Shown here: piece after piece, positions 1-7,043 of the stretch
How the letters are laid out: each line of letters opens with the position of its first letter
Numbering within the stretch: the first letter of the stretch is position 1
Assembly (NCBI RefSeq): GCF_000504285.1
Contig: NZ_KI632511.1
Coordinates: forward strand, 7,174,154-7,238,153
Source: Actinospica robiniae DSM 44927
Lineage (GTDB): Bacteria > Actinomycetota > Actinomycetes > Streptomycetales > Catenulisporaceae
DNA: 64,000 nt
Direction of reading: 5' to 3'
Program-made: the position numbers and the translations under genes
Notes under the pieces: generated by a model
Told to the model about the DNA's origin: nothing
Seen by the model: the letters and a program-made list of their open reading frames with translations, nothing else
Databases searched by the model: none

Positions 1-21
1 TGCCCCGCCGAGTACCGATCC

Positions 22-53
22 GCGAGCCCGCCGAAACTCATCGGCGGGCTCGC
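22..53 (+). terminator. Hairpin terminator of a gene left of the window
   Basis: A perfect 13-bp stem (22-34 with 41-53) closes a 6-nt loop. There is little T tract after it. It most likely ends a gene lying outside the window; the orientation is inferred from the plus-strand gene that follows. Confidence 0.6.
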
Positions 54-70
54 TCGTTCCGGCCCTGCCG

Positions 71-100
71 GGCTAGTATCTTGATATCGAGATACTAGCC
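71..100. promoter_or_regulatory. 30-bp near-perfect palindrome, probable repressor operator
   Basis: Positions 71-100 equal their own reverse complement except for one symmetric mismatched pair. The core reads TATCTTGATATCGAGATA. It ends 19 nt before the start codon of the glyoxalase-like gene and just before its GGAG ribosome site (107-110), so a bound dimer would block transcription of that gene. The two-fold symmetry suits a winged-helix dimer of the MarR or PadR sort; no such regulator gene is adjacent, so the binder is unknown. Confidence 0.6.
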
Positions 101-119
101 CGCGCTGGAGGCCCCACCC

Positions 120-527
120 ATGACCACGACACCCGCGTCCGCCCCCGCCTTCTCGTTCGCCGCGATCGACCACGTCCAACTCGCCATCCCGCCGGGCGGC
201 GAGCAGCAGGTCCGCGCCTTCTGGGGCGAGTTGCTCGGCTTGGCGGAACTCCCCAAGCCGCCGGCCCTCGCCCCCCGCGGCGGCTGCTGGTTCCAAGGCC
301 CTGCGTTCCAGCTCCATCTTGGCGTCGAACAGGATTTCCACCCTGCCCGAAAGGCTCACCCCGGCTTCCACATCCGTGGCCTACGCGCGCTCGCAGAGCG
401 CCTGACCGACCACGGCTACCCCGTGACCTTCAGTGACGAGGTGCCTGGCCAAGACCGCTTCCACACCGTGGATCCGTTCGGCAACCGGCTCGAATTCCTC
501 GAGCCCTACGCCATGTCCGCGAACTGA
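120..527 (+). CDS. VOC (glyoxalase/bleomycin-resistance) family protein
   Basis: A 135-residue single-domain protein of the vicinal-oxygen-chelate superfamily, which folds as paired beta-alpha-beta-beta-beta units around a metal site. The opening strand 'AIDHVQLAIP' (His18 a usual metal ligand), the 'FHTVDPFGNRLEFLEP' ending with its conserved Glu, and the length all fit. The substrate cannot be told; members include dioxygenases, isomerases and antibiotic-binding proteins. The start is set by GGAG at 107-110, nine bases upstream. The 3' end overlaps the convergent decarboxylase-like gene by 22 nt (506-527) with no terminator between them. The palindrome at 71-100 suggests that it is inducible. 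Confidence 0.8.
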   Translation: MTTTPASAPAFSFAAIDHVQLAIPPGGEQQVRAFWGELLGLAELPKPPALAPRGGCWFQGPAFQLHLGVEQDFHPARKAHPGFHIRGLRALAERLTDHGYPVTFSDEVPGQDRFHTVDPFGNRLEFLEPYAMSAN

Positions 528-988
528 CCCGGCTCGTAGCTCCCGCCGGGATTGCGCACGATCACGTTGAGCCGGTTGTTGGCGTTGATCATCGCGACCA
601 GGGAGACCAGCGCGACGATCTGATCGTCGTCGTAGTGCGCGCGCACACGCTCCCACGTCTCGTCACTGACACCCCCGGCTCCGTCGGCAATCCGCGTACC
701 TTCCTCGGCCAGGGCCAGCGCCGCGCGTTCGGCATCGGTGAACACCGTCGACTCGCGCCACGCCGCGACGAGGTTGAGCCGAACCGCGGCCTCGCCGACG
801 GACGCGGCGTCCTTGGTGTGGTAGTCGACGCAGAAGCCGCAACCGTTGATCTGACTGGCCCGCAGCATCACAAGGTTCTCGGTGGCTTGGGGCAGCGCCG
901 AATCCGTGATGGTCAGCGCGACGGCGTAGATCCGCTTCGCGATCCTGGCGCCGAGATCGTTGCCGAGGAGATCGAATCGGGGCTCCAT
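506..988 (-). CDS. Carboxymuconolactone decarboxylase/AhpD-like protein, intact CxxC
   Basis: A 160-residue member of the CMD/AhpD fold. AhpD-type members use a CxxC pair and nearby His for peroxidase or disulfide chemistry. Here the motif is NGCGFCVDYH with Cys50, Cys53 and His57, so it should be redox active. AAGGAG (complement of 996-1001) lies 7 nt before the ATG. It is the second gene of a two-gene operon, 21 nt after a paralogue that lacks these residues, and lies divergent to an ECF41 sigma factor. CMD proteins are known genomic partners of ECF41 sigmas. Substrate unknown. Confidence 0.85.
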   Translation of the reverse strand: MEPRFDLLGNDLGARIAKRIYAVALTITDSALPQATENLVMLRASQINGCGFCVDYHTKDAASVGEAAVRLNLVAAWRESTVFTDAERAALALAEEGTRIADGAGGVSDETWERVRAHYDDDQIVALVSLVAMINANNRLNVIVRNPGGSYEPGQFADMA

Positions 989-1009
989 AATCAGGCTCCT
1001 TAATAGCTG

Positions 1010-1492
1010 CTAGTTGAGGTTGTCGGGCCGGTAGTCGCCACCGGGCTGCCGGACGATGACGCTCATCCGGTTCGTCGCGTTCATCAGGGCGATGAGGATC
1101 ACCAGATCCGACAGCTGGTCCTCGTCGAAGTGCGCCCGCGCCTGCTCCCAGGTCGCGTCGCTGACCCCGGCGGCCCCGTCGGCGATCCGCGTGCCCTGCT
1201 CGGTCAGCGCCAGCGCCGCGCGTTCGGCGTCGGTGAACACCGTGGTCTCGCGCCAGGCGGCGACGAGGTGGATGCGCGCGAAGCTCTCCCCGGCGGCTGC
1301 GGCGTTCTTCGTCCACACGTCGGTGGCGTAGGCGTCACCGTTGACCTGGCTTGCCCGCAACAGCACCAGCTTCTGGGTCGTCGCGGGCAGGCGGGACTCC
1401 TGCAGGATCGTCTTGCTTGCGGCCCCGAAGTGCCCCGCCGCTTTGGCTGCGGTCGAGTTCGGGTTGCCGAACAGATTCAAACGAGCGGTCAT
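1010..1492 (-). CDS. CMD/AhpD-like paralogue lacking the catalytic cysteines
   Basis: A 160-residue paralogue of the next gene, sharing blocks such as 'HLVAAWRETTVFTDAERAALAL' in near-identical form. At the catalytic site it reads NGDAYATDVW, so both cysteines and the following His become Asp53, Ala56 and Trp60. It cannot do CxxC chemistry and may act as a regulatory or structural partner of its neighbour. The ATG at 1492 is chosen because AAGGAG (complement of 1502-1507) stands 9 nt upstream; an in-frame ATG at 1513 has no such site. An ECF41-type promoter lies at 1538-1564, about 40 nt upstream. Confidence 0.85.
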   Translation of the reverse strand: MTARLNLFGNPNSTAAKAAGHFGAASKTILQESRLPATTQKLVLLRASQVNGDAYATDVWTKNAAAAGESFARIHLVAAWRETTVFTDAERAALALTEQGTRIADGAAGVSDATWEQARAHFDEDQLSDLVILIALMNATNRMSVIVRQPGGDYRPDNLN

Positions 1493-1537
1493 CGAAGGAA
1501 GCTCCTTGCGCATCGATTCGGTCGAAGTCGAACAGGA

Positions 1538-1564
1538 GATGCCGCGGACCCCTCCGGCGTGACA
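1538..1564 (-). promoter_or_regulatory. ECF41-type promoter for the CMD pair
   Basis: Read on the minus strand the site is TGTCACG, exactly 16 nt, then CATC. The described ECF41 consensus is TGTCACA-N16-CGTC. Predicted transcription starts near 1532, giving a 5' leader of about 40 nt before the ATG at 1492. The same arrangement occurs facing the sigma gene. Confidence 0.7.
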
Positions 1565-1598
1565 GCCCTCCGATGTGGCCTACGTCACGAGCGTCGGG

Positions 1599-1625
1599 TG
1601 TCACGGGCGCGACGGCAGCGGCATC
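1599..1625 (+). promoter_or_regulatory. ECF41-type promoter for the sigma factor gene
   Basis: TGTCACG (1599-1605), 16 nt, then CATC (1622-1625). It is identical in both elements and in spacing to the divergent promoter at 1538-1564, which argues against chance and for autoregulation. The sigma ATG lies 48 nt downstream. Confidence 0.7.
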
Positions 1626-1673
1626 TTGTGTGCGGTACTAGGAAGATCCGCAGCCGGGAAACGGGAACTGATC

Positions 1674-2582
1674 ATGAGTGAGCGCACCGAGCAGATCACG
1701 CAGACCACGGAAGCCACCGAGACCTTCGTCCTCCACCGCAATCTGCTCTTCACCGTCGCCTACGAGATGCTCGGCTCCGCCGCCGACGCCGAGGACGTGC
1801 TGCAGGAGACGTGGCTGCGGTGGGTGCAGGTCGACCTCGCGACCGTGCAGGACCAGCGCGCCTACCTCGTCCGCATCACCACCCGTCAGGCACTGATGCG
1901 GCTGCGCTCACTCCGCCGCCGCAAGGAGTCCTACGTCGGCCCGTGGCTCCCCGAGCCGCTGCTGACCGCCCCCGACGTCGCGCAGGACGTCGAGCTGGCC
2001 GAAGGCGTCTCGATGGCGATGCTGCTGGTGCTGGAGACGCTCACCCCCACCGAGCGCGCCGTGTTCGTGCTCCGCGACGTATTCGGCCTCGAATACGGCG
2101 AGATCGCCGAAGCCGTCGGCAAAACCGCCGCCACCACCCGCCAGATCGCCCACCGGGCCCGCAACCACGTCGCCGCCCGCCGCCCCCGCGAAGCCGTCTC
2201 CCAAGCCGAGAACCGCGCCGCCCTCGGCGCCTTCCAACGCGCCGTCGAAACCGGCGACATGCGGAGCCTCCTCGACCTCCTCGCCCCCGACGTCGTCTTC
2301 CTCAGCGACGGCGGCGGCCGCGTCCAAGCCGCGCTGACCCCCGTCGTCGGCGCCGCCCAGGTCAGTACCCTGCTGACTGCCGGCCTCACCCGCCTCGCCC
2401 GAACCGCCGCCGTCCAGCCCGCCGAAGCCAACGGCCACCCCGCCCTCATCGTCCGCATCGACGGCCAGATCGAAGGCCTCCTCGCGGTCCGCACCGAAGC
2501 CGGCGTCATCACCGGCCTCTACTTCGTCCGCAACCCCGAGAAGCTCTCCCGCCTTGAACAGGAGACTGAGTTGCGCCGGTAA
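1674..2582 (+). CDS. sigJ: ECF41-family RNA polymerase sigma factor (SigJ type)
   Basis: A 302-residue extracytoplasmic-function sigma factor. Region 2 (about 15-85; 'SAADAEDVLQETWLRW') and region 4 (about 110-175; 'VFGLEYGEIAEAVG') are followed by a SnoaL-like C-terminal domain. The two hallmark ECF41 motifs are present: WLPEP in the linker (91-95) and NPEKL near the end (287-291). In this family the C-terminal domain replaces an anti-sigma factor and tunes activity. The ATG at 1674 is preferred over an upstream in-frame start at 1575, which would lie before the predicted promoter. It lies divergent to two CMD genes, a standard ECF41 context. Confidence 0.9.
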   Translation: MSERTEQITQTTEATETFVLHRNLLFTVAYEMLGSAADAEDVLQETWLRWVQVDLATVQDQRAYLVRITTRQALMRLRSLRRRKESYVGPWLPEPLLTAPDVAQDVELAEGVSMAMLLVLETLTPTERAVFVLRDVFGLEYGEIAEAVGKTAATTRQIAHRARNHVAARRPREAVSQAENRAALGAFQRAVETGDMRSLLDLLAPDVVFLSDGGGRVQAALTPVVGAAQVSTLLTAGLTRLARTAAVQPAEANGHPALIVRIDGQIEGLLAVRTEAGVITGLYFVRNPEKLSRLEQETELRR

Positions 2583-2615
2583 GTGCATCTCCGGCCGCGT
2601 CGCTACGCTCGTGCC

Positions 2616-2961
2616 ATGACATGGATCGCTCCACATCACCGAGGTGGAGCGAAACTGGTTCCGACGGCGCTTTGCCGGCCAAACAGTGGATGCCGTCTAC
2701 TCGAATCCGCTTCAGCCGGAAGCAGCCTTCGACGACGCCGCCGCCGCGCATGCCGAGCGCGACTGGTCAGCCCTGCTCGATGAGCAGGAGCGGGCCCGGC
2801 GTGCTGTCGCAGAGCTGCCGCTCGACGCGATCTTTCATAGTGAGCGATACGGACCCATGACGTTGCGCTGGGCGTACCTTCACATGATCACCGAATATGC
2901 CCAACACAACGGCCACGCCGACTTGCTGCGCGAGAAGATCGACGGCGTGACCGGGCTTTAG
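2616..2961 (+). pseudogene. Internally deleted DUF664/DinB-family gene
   Basis: The C-terminal half of a DUF664 (DinB superfamily) protein is intact from about 2632 in one frame: 'HITEVERNWFRRRFAGQ', later 'LRWAYLHMITEYAQHNGHAD', ending at 2961. A short stretch 'MTWIAPHH' from ATG 2616, typical of DUF664 N-termini, is in a different frame (2616 is frame 0, the rest frame 1). About 60 codons that normally lie between them are missing. The in-frame GTG at 2644 could still give a 105-residue fragment, but it lacks the first half of the four-helix bundle. The join near 2632-2640 looks like a deletion scar. Confidence 0.65.
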
Positions 2962-3055
2962 CGTGGCATGCCGGAGGGTCGGCTGGACCGGATCTTTGCG
3001 ATTCAGTATGCTGCCAGCCACTCAGCTCTAGCGACCAACACTGAGGACGTGTGAT

Positions 3056-4102
3056 ATGTCGCCTGAAGCCGCGCTCGGCGCTTGGCCGACCGACGGACTC
3101 CAGTCCGTGCCCAGCTGCCCGCTGTGTGGCAGCGAGGAGCGAGAGCTGGTGCACAAGGACATGACCGACCTGCTCTACTTCTGCGCTCCCGGCGAGTGGA
3201 CGCTCTTCCGCTGCGCCCAGTGCCGCTCGGGCTATCTCGACCCGATGCCCACGCCGGAGACGCTGAGCCTGGCCTACCAGACGTACTACACCCACGAGAC
3301 CACCGCACCTGCGGCGGTCGGGGCGATGGCGACGCTACGGAAGTCGGCCACCAACGGTTATCGCAACCTGCGCTTCGGTACGAAGGACCGTCCGGGCCCG
3401 CGCGTGTTCGGCGCGCTCGTGCCGCGGCTGACGCCCGCGTGGGCGACGACGATGGACTGGGAGTGCCGCCACCTGCCCAAGCCCAGGGCGGGCATGCGGT
3501 TGCTGGACGTCGGTTCCGGCAACGGCCACTTCCTCGACTTCGCCCGCAAATGCGGCTGGGAGGTCGCCGGCGTGGACCTGGACGAGCAGGCGGTCGCTGC
3601 GGGCCGGTCGCGCGGCCTGGACATCCGCAACGGCACGATCGAAGCGATCGGCGAGGACGAGCAGTTCGACGGCATCACCATGGGCCACGTGATCGAGCAC
3701 GTCTACGACCCGCACGCCCTGCTCGCGGCCTGCTACCGGCGGCTCAAGCCCGGCGGCTGGATCTGGGTGGACACACCCAACATCGACTCCCTCGGCCACG
3801 GCAAGTACGGACCCCACTGGATAGGAGTCGACGCGCCGCGCCACCTGATCCTGTTCACCCCCGCATCGCTGACCGACGCGCTGACCAAGGCCGGCTTCGT
3901 CAACCACGAGCGGCTGCACGCCAAGCTGGCGGCGACGTACAACTGGGCGGCGAGCGAGTCGGTCGCCGCGGGCAAGGGCATGGGCGGCGCCGACGAGTTC
4001 CGCGCCTCGGTCAAGAAGCCGGCGATGGACGCCGTCGGCCGCGAGATGGCCGACCCCGACATCCGCGAGTGGCTGACAGTCCGGGCGTACAAGCCGGCGT
4101 AA
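3056..4102 (+). CDS. SAM-dependent methyltransferase with N-terminal zinc-binding segment
   Basis: A 348-residue class I methyltransferase. The N-terminus carries two Cys pairs ('CPLCGS' and, about 30 residues on, 'CAQC'), a zinc-binding arrangement as in sugar C-methyltransferase-like proteins. The Rossmann core follows: motif I 'LLDVGSGNGHFLDFA' (about 150-165), 'VAGVDLDEQAV', 'GHVIEHVYDP' and 'LKPGGWIWVDTPN'. The substrate is not evident; the family often modifies polysaccharide or secondary-metabolite sugars and lipids. A GAGG at about 3043 precedes the ATG. It stands alone between the DUF664 remnant and the phosphosignalling operon. Confidence 0.8.
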   Translation: MSPEAALGAWPTDGLQSVPSCPLCGSEERELVHKDMTDLLYFCAPGEWTLFRCAQCRSGYLDPMPTPETLSLAYQTYYTHETTAPAAVGAMATLRKSATNGYRNLRFGTKDRPGPRVFGALVPRLTPAWATTMDWECRHLPKPRAGMRLLDVGSGNGHFLDFARKCGWEVAGVDLDEQAVAAGRSRGLDIRNGTIEAIGEDEQFDGITMGHVIEHVYDPHALLAACYRRLKPGGWIWVDTPNIDSLGHGKYGPHWIGVDAPRHLILFTPASLTDALTKAGFVNHERLHAKLAATYNWAASESVAAGKGMGGADEFRASVKKPAMDAVGREMADPDIREWLTVRAYKPA

Positions 4103-4420
4103 GGAGCCGAAGTCGTTCAGGTGACCGGCGAGTTCGGCCCACCGAGGACGTACCAGAGCACAGCCATGGCGCTCTGGCCCTGAGGCGCGGGCTCGTACGC
4201 CGCCTCCGAGGCTCGACATTGCCATTTCTTTGATCTTTCATTGCCTGGCGCACCGGCTCCCTGAGCCCAGTGGCAAAGCCTTGAGGTAAAGGGCTATTTT
4301 CAGTGAGAGGCCGAGGCGGCGGCCCTGAGCTGCGCTCCTTCCCACGATGCGGACATCCGGTGTCACAGAGTACGGATGTTTCGGTGACCGAATCGTAATG
4401 CGGCAGATTTTACGAGCCCG
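4103..4420. other. Intergenic region without a gene
   Basis: About 320 bases of somewhat lower GC than the surroundings. No frame shows actinomycete-like third-position GC, and no clear RNA structure is visible. It presumably holds the end of the methyltransferase transcript. Confidence 0.5.
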
Positions 4421-4449
4421 TTCAACATCCTTATGCCACACGCTACGGT
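4421..4449 (+). promoter_or_regulatory. Candidate housekeeping promoter of the phosphosignalling operon
   Basis: TTCAAC (4421-4426), a 17-nt spacer, and TACGGT (4444-4449) resemble the principal-sigma pattern. It is the only convincing promoter between the methyltransferase and the phosphatase gene and would drive the small frameshifted frame at 4496 and all following genes. Confidence 0.4.
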
Positions 4450-4495
4450 GGCCCGGTCGGCGGGTGGACTGACTGGTGGAGGGGGTGGGGTGGAG

Positions 4496-4713
4496 ATGCC
4501 GATCGGTGCCGATCCGGGCCGTCTGGACGCTTTCGGGGCGCAGATGGGCTCGCGTGCGCAGTTGATCGAAGTGATGCGGCTGCGGGCGGCCGGCGTGCCG
4601 GACCGGCGTCGCTGCTCGCCCGGGGTCTGTGCCGGGCGGAGAAGTTCGGGCAGGCGGGGGAGCCGGTAGCGGGGCAGGGCGGCAAGGGGGCGGCGATCGC
4701 AGTGGACGAGTAG
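4496..4713 (+). pseudogene. Small unrecognised gene, apparently frameshifted
   Basis: From ATG 4496 the frame reads 'MPIGADPGRLDAFGAQM' and stays coding-like in third-position GC up to about 4580-4600, then decays to an Arg-rich run ending at 4669. The coding signature moves to the -1 frame, which continues as 'SLLARGLCRAEKFGQAGE' to a stop at 4711-4713, 12 nt before the phosphatase GTG. Read together the two parts would make about 72 residues. It could be a frameshifted first gene of the operon, a sequencing error, or programmed frameshifting. I do not recognise the family; the start is faintly WXG100-like but has no WxG. Confidence 0.35.
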
Positions 4714-4725
4714 GGACGGTGGTTC

Positions 4726-5553
4726 GTGTCGGACGGGGTGCGCAACCTGGCGGGGTCGGTGGCGGGTATCGACATCAGCGCCGGGGCGGCCAGTGACACC
4801 GGGCTGGTCCGGCTCGGCAACGAGGACTGCGTCTTCGTGGGTAAGACCGTGTTCGTGGTCGCCGACGGGATGGGCGGGCACGCGGCCGGCGAGGTGGCCA
4901 GCGAGCTCGTCGTGAACCGGCTGGCGGGGCTCGACGGGCGGGGCGACCTCAAGCTCGAGGATCTGCGCGAGGGGATCCTGCAGGCGAACGAGGACGTGCT
5001 CGAGTATGCGCGGCGGAATCCGCAGCACGAGGGCATGGGTGCGACGCTCTCCGGGATCGCCCTCGCCTGGTATGGCGGAAGCCGGCACTGGGTCGCCTTC
5101 AACGCGGGGGACTGCCGGGTCTACCGCTATGCGCACGACGCGCTCGTGCAACTGACGACGGATCACACCGAGGCGGCCGAACTCGTCGCCGCCGGGGTGC
5201 TGGACCCGTCGCAGGCTGCCGGGCATCCGAGCCGGCACATCGTCACGCGGTCCCTCGGGTCCCGGCCCGCGCCCGAGGCTGATTTCCGGTTGCTGCCACC
5301 GAGTGCGGGCGAGGTGTTCCTGCTCTGCTCGGACGGATTGTTCGGCGAGGTCGCCGACGCGTCCATCGCCCAGGTGCTGCGGGCCGAGCCGTCTCCCGCT
5401 CGCGCCGCTGCCGCGCTGATCCGGCTCGCCGTCGACCACGGCGGGCGCGACAACGTCTCCGCGGTGGTGGTGCTGCACGCGGGCGCCGAGCAGCGCGACG
5501 CCGCCGGCGCGGATGAGCGGACCATTCCCCGTCAGCCTCCGGAGGAGATGTGA
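4726..5553 (+). CDS. PP2C-type Ser/Thr protein phosphatase
   Basis: A 275-residue stand-alone PPM/PP2C phosphatase, the metal-dependent enzyme that reverses Ser/Thr kinase action. Motifs run in the usual order: 'RLGNEDCVF' (metal Asp), 'FVVADGMGGHAAGEVAS' (DGMGG), 'GMGATLSGI', 'AGDCRVY', 'LTTDHT', 'LLCSDGLFG' and 'GRDNVSAVV' (last metal Asp). No transmembrane segment is seen, so it acts in the cytoplasm. The GTG start has a weak GGGA upstream. It overlaps the FHA gene start (GTGATG at 5550), so translation is coupled. The obvious partner is the kinase two genes downstream. Confidence 0.9.
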   Translation: MSDGVRNLAGSVAGIDISAGAASDTGLVRLGNEDCVFVGKTVFVVADGMGGHAAGEVASELVVNRLAGLDGRGDLKLEDLREGILQANEDVLEYARRNPQHEGMGATLSGIALAWYGGSRHWVAFNAGDCRVYRYAHDALVQLTTDHTEAAELVAAGVLDPSQAAGHPSRHIVTRSLGSRPAPEADFRLLPPSAGEVFLLCSDGLFGEVADASIAQVLRAEPSPARAAAALIRLAVDHGGRDNVSAVVVLHAGAEQRDAAGADERTIPRQPPEEM

Positions 5554-7043
5554 TGGCCGCGTCGAGTACGCGTTACCGGCCCGGGCCGTGGACCGCGGTG
5601 GTGCGCCCCGGTGTCTGGCTGCTCGCCCACAGCGCGCCCGAGGACTCCGTCGTCGAGCGCATCTGGCTGGCGCTCGAGCAGCCGGAGGTCGAGACCGGGG
5701 CCTTGCTCGCGGAACTCGTCAAAGCGAACGAAGGCGTAGCGGACGGCGGGTTCGCCTTCGTCCGCAGCGGCGCGCAGGCGACGGACGTGGTGGTGGGCGG
5801 ACAGGGCATCGCCGAACTCATCGACTCGCAGGGTGAACTCAAGGTCTTTACCGTCGACGAGGCGGCCGGAGGCACGACCTCGGCGCTGGTCGACGCGTGC
5901 GCGGCGATTCGGCTGCGATCCGCTGTGGTGGCCCAGGCGGAGATCTCCCTGCCGGTGGACGCGGCGGTGGTGCTGGCGTCGGCCATCGAATACAGCGCGG
6001 CGGAGGACCGGCATCCGGCGCCTGAGCCGACTGCGGCGGAGCCGATCGCGCCGGATCCGACCGTACAGGAATCGGTGCCGCCGACGGCCGAACAGCAGGG
6101 CTCTGATGCGCGCGGCGAGAACGGATCCCTCGACGACTCCATGGAATCGGCGGGGGTGCTCGCGGCCAACGACCTGGACTGGATGACGGCCGGACCGGCG
6201 CAGCCGCCCGCACAGCCGCCCGCGCCGCAGGCTGCGGCCGAGGCCGGGTCCGGCGGCTGGCCGGAGGCGCAGGAAGAGCCCGTATACGCTCCGCCGCAGC
6301 AGCAAGATCAGTACGCTGTGCCGTGGGGCGCGCCGGAACAGCCTTTCCCCGTCTACGACGAGGCCATGGCGCAGATTCCCCCGCCGCCCGGCCTGCTGCC
6401 CGCGGCGGAACAGACCTTTGCGACCGTGCACCCGGACCAAGCGCCGGGCGCGGCGCTGCCGATGCCGCAGGGCCCGCCGATCCTGGTGGGGCCGCCGATG
6501 CTGCCCGCGCCGTCAGGCCCGCCGATACCCCAGCAGGGGTTCGCCGTGACGGAGCCGCCGCAGCCCGGCTTCGGTGTTTCGGACCAGCCGCTGGTGGCCG
6601 CCGTCTACTGCCCCTACGGGCACCTGACCCCGGCCGGGTCCACGCAGTGCCGCCGGTGCCGGACCGCGGTGGCGCCGCAGGAGCCGTTCACCATCACGCG
6701 CCCCTGCCTGGGCAGGCTGCGGCTGTCCAACGGCGAGATCTACCCGCTCGACCGCGACGTGGTGTTCGGGCGCCGGCCGGAGGTGCCGGTGGGCCGGCCC
6801 GGCCCGCAGCCGAACGCGATCGCGCTCACCGACGACCGGGACGTCTCGCGCAGCCACGTCGAGATCCGGCTCGACGGCTGGCGGGTGCTCGCGGTCGACC
6901 TCGGCTCGGTCAACGGCACCCAGCTCGCCTGGCCGAACCTCGCGCCGCAGCCGCTGCCGCCGCGGACGGAGCTGGAGATCGTGCCGGGCTGCGCGCTCAT
7001 CCTGGCGCCGGACGTGTGGATCCACTTCGAGGAGGACCTGTGA
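5553..7043 (+). CDS. FHA-domain protein with Pro-rich linker and zinc-ribbon-like segment
   Basis: A 496-residue cytoplasmic protein. Residues 1-150 form a compact domain I do not recognise. A Pro/Ala/Gln-rich linker follows (about 155-350). Then comes a zinc-ribbon-like 'CPYGHLTPAGSTQCRRC' (about 353-370) and a C-terminal FHA domain (about 385-496) with the phosphothreonine-binding signature 'RDVSRSHVEIRL' and 'DLGSVNGTQL'. FHA domains bind pThr made by kinases such as its neighbour. ATG 5553 is preferred with GGAGGAG at 5541-5547; the overlapping GTG at 5550 is an alternative. It overlaps the kinase start by 4 nt. Confidence 0.85.
   Translation: MAASSTRYRPGPWTAVVRPGVWLLAHSAPEDSVVERIWLALEQPEVETGALLAELVKANEGVADGGFAFVRSGAQATDVVVGGQGIAELIDSQGELKVFTVDEAAGGTTSALVDACAAIRLRSAVVAQAEISLPVDAAVVLASAIEYSAAEDRHPAPEPTAAEPIAPDPTVQESVPPTAEQQGSDARGENGSLDDSMESAGVLAANDLDWMTAGPAQPPAQPPAPQAAAEAGSGGWPEAQEEPVYAPPQQQDQYAVPWGAPEQPFPVYDEAMAQIPPPPGLLPAAEQTFATVHPDQAPGAALPMPQGPPILVGPPMLPAPSGPPIPQQGFAVTEPPQPGFGVSDQPLVAAVYCPYGHLTPAGSTQCRRCRTAVAPQEPFTITRPCLGRLRLSNGEIYPLDRDVVFGRRPEVPVGRPGPQPNAIALTDDRDVSRSHVEIRLDGWRVLAVDLGSVNGTQLAWPNLAPQPLPPRTELEIVPGCALILAPDVWIHFEEDL

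Noticed and set aside
4361-4387. TGTCACA upstream of the phosphosignalling operon as an ECF41 promoter
   Set aside because: The bases 16 nt downstream are GTGA, not CGTC or CATC, so only the -35-like half matches.
4496-4600. WXG100/ESX identity of the small frame before the phosphatase gene
   Set aside because: The N-terminus is loosely similar in style but there is no W-x-G turn and the frame breaks at about 4590.
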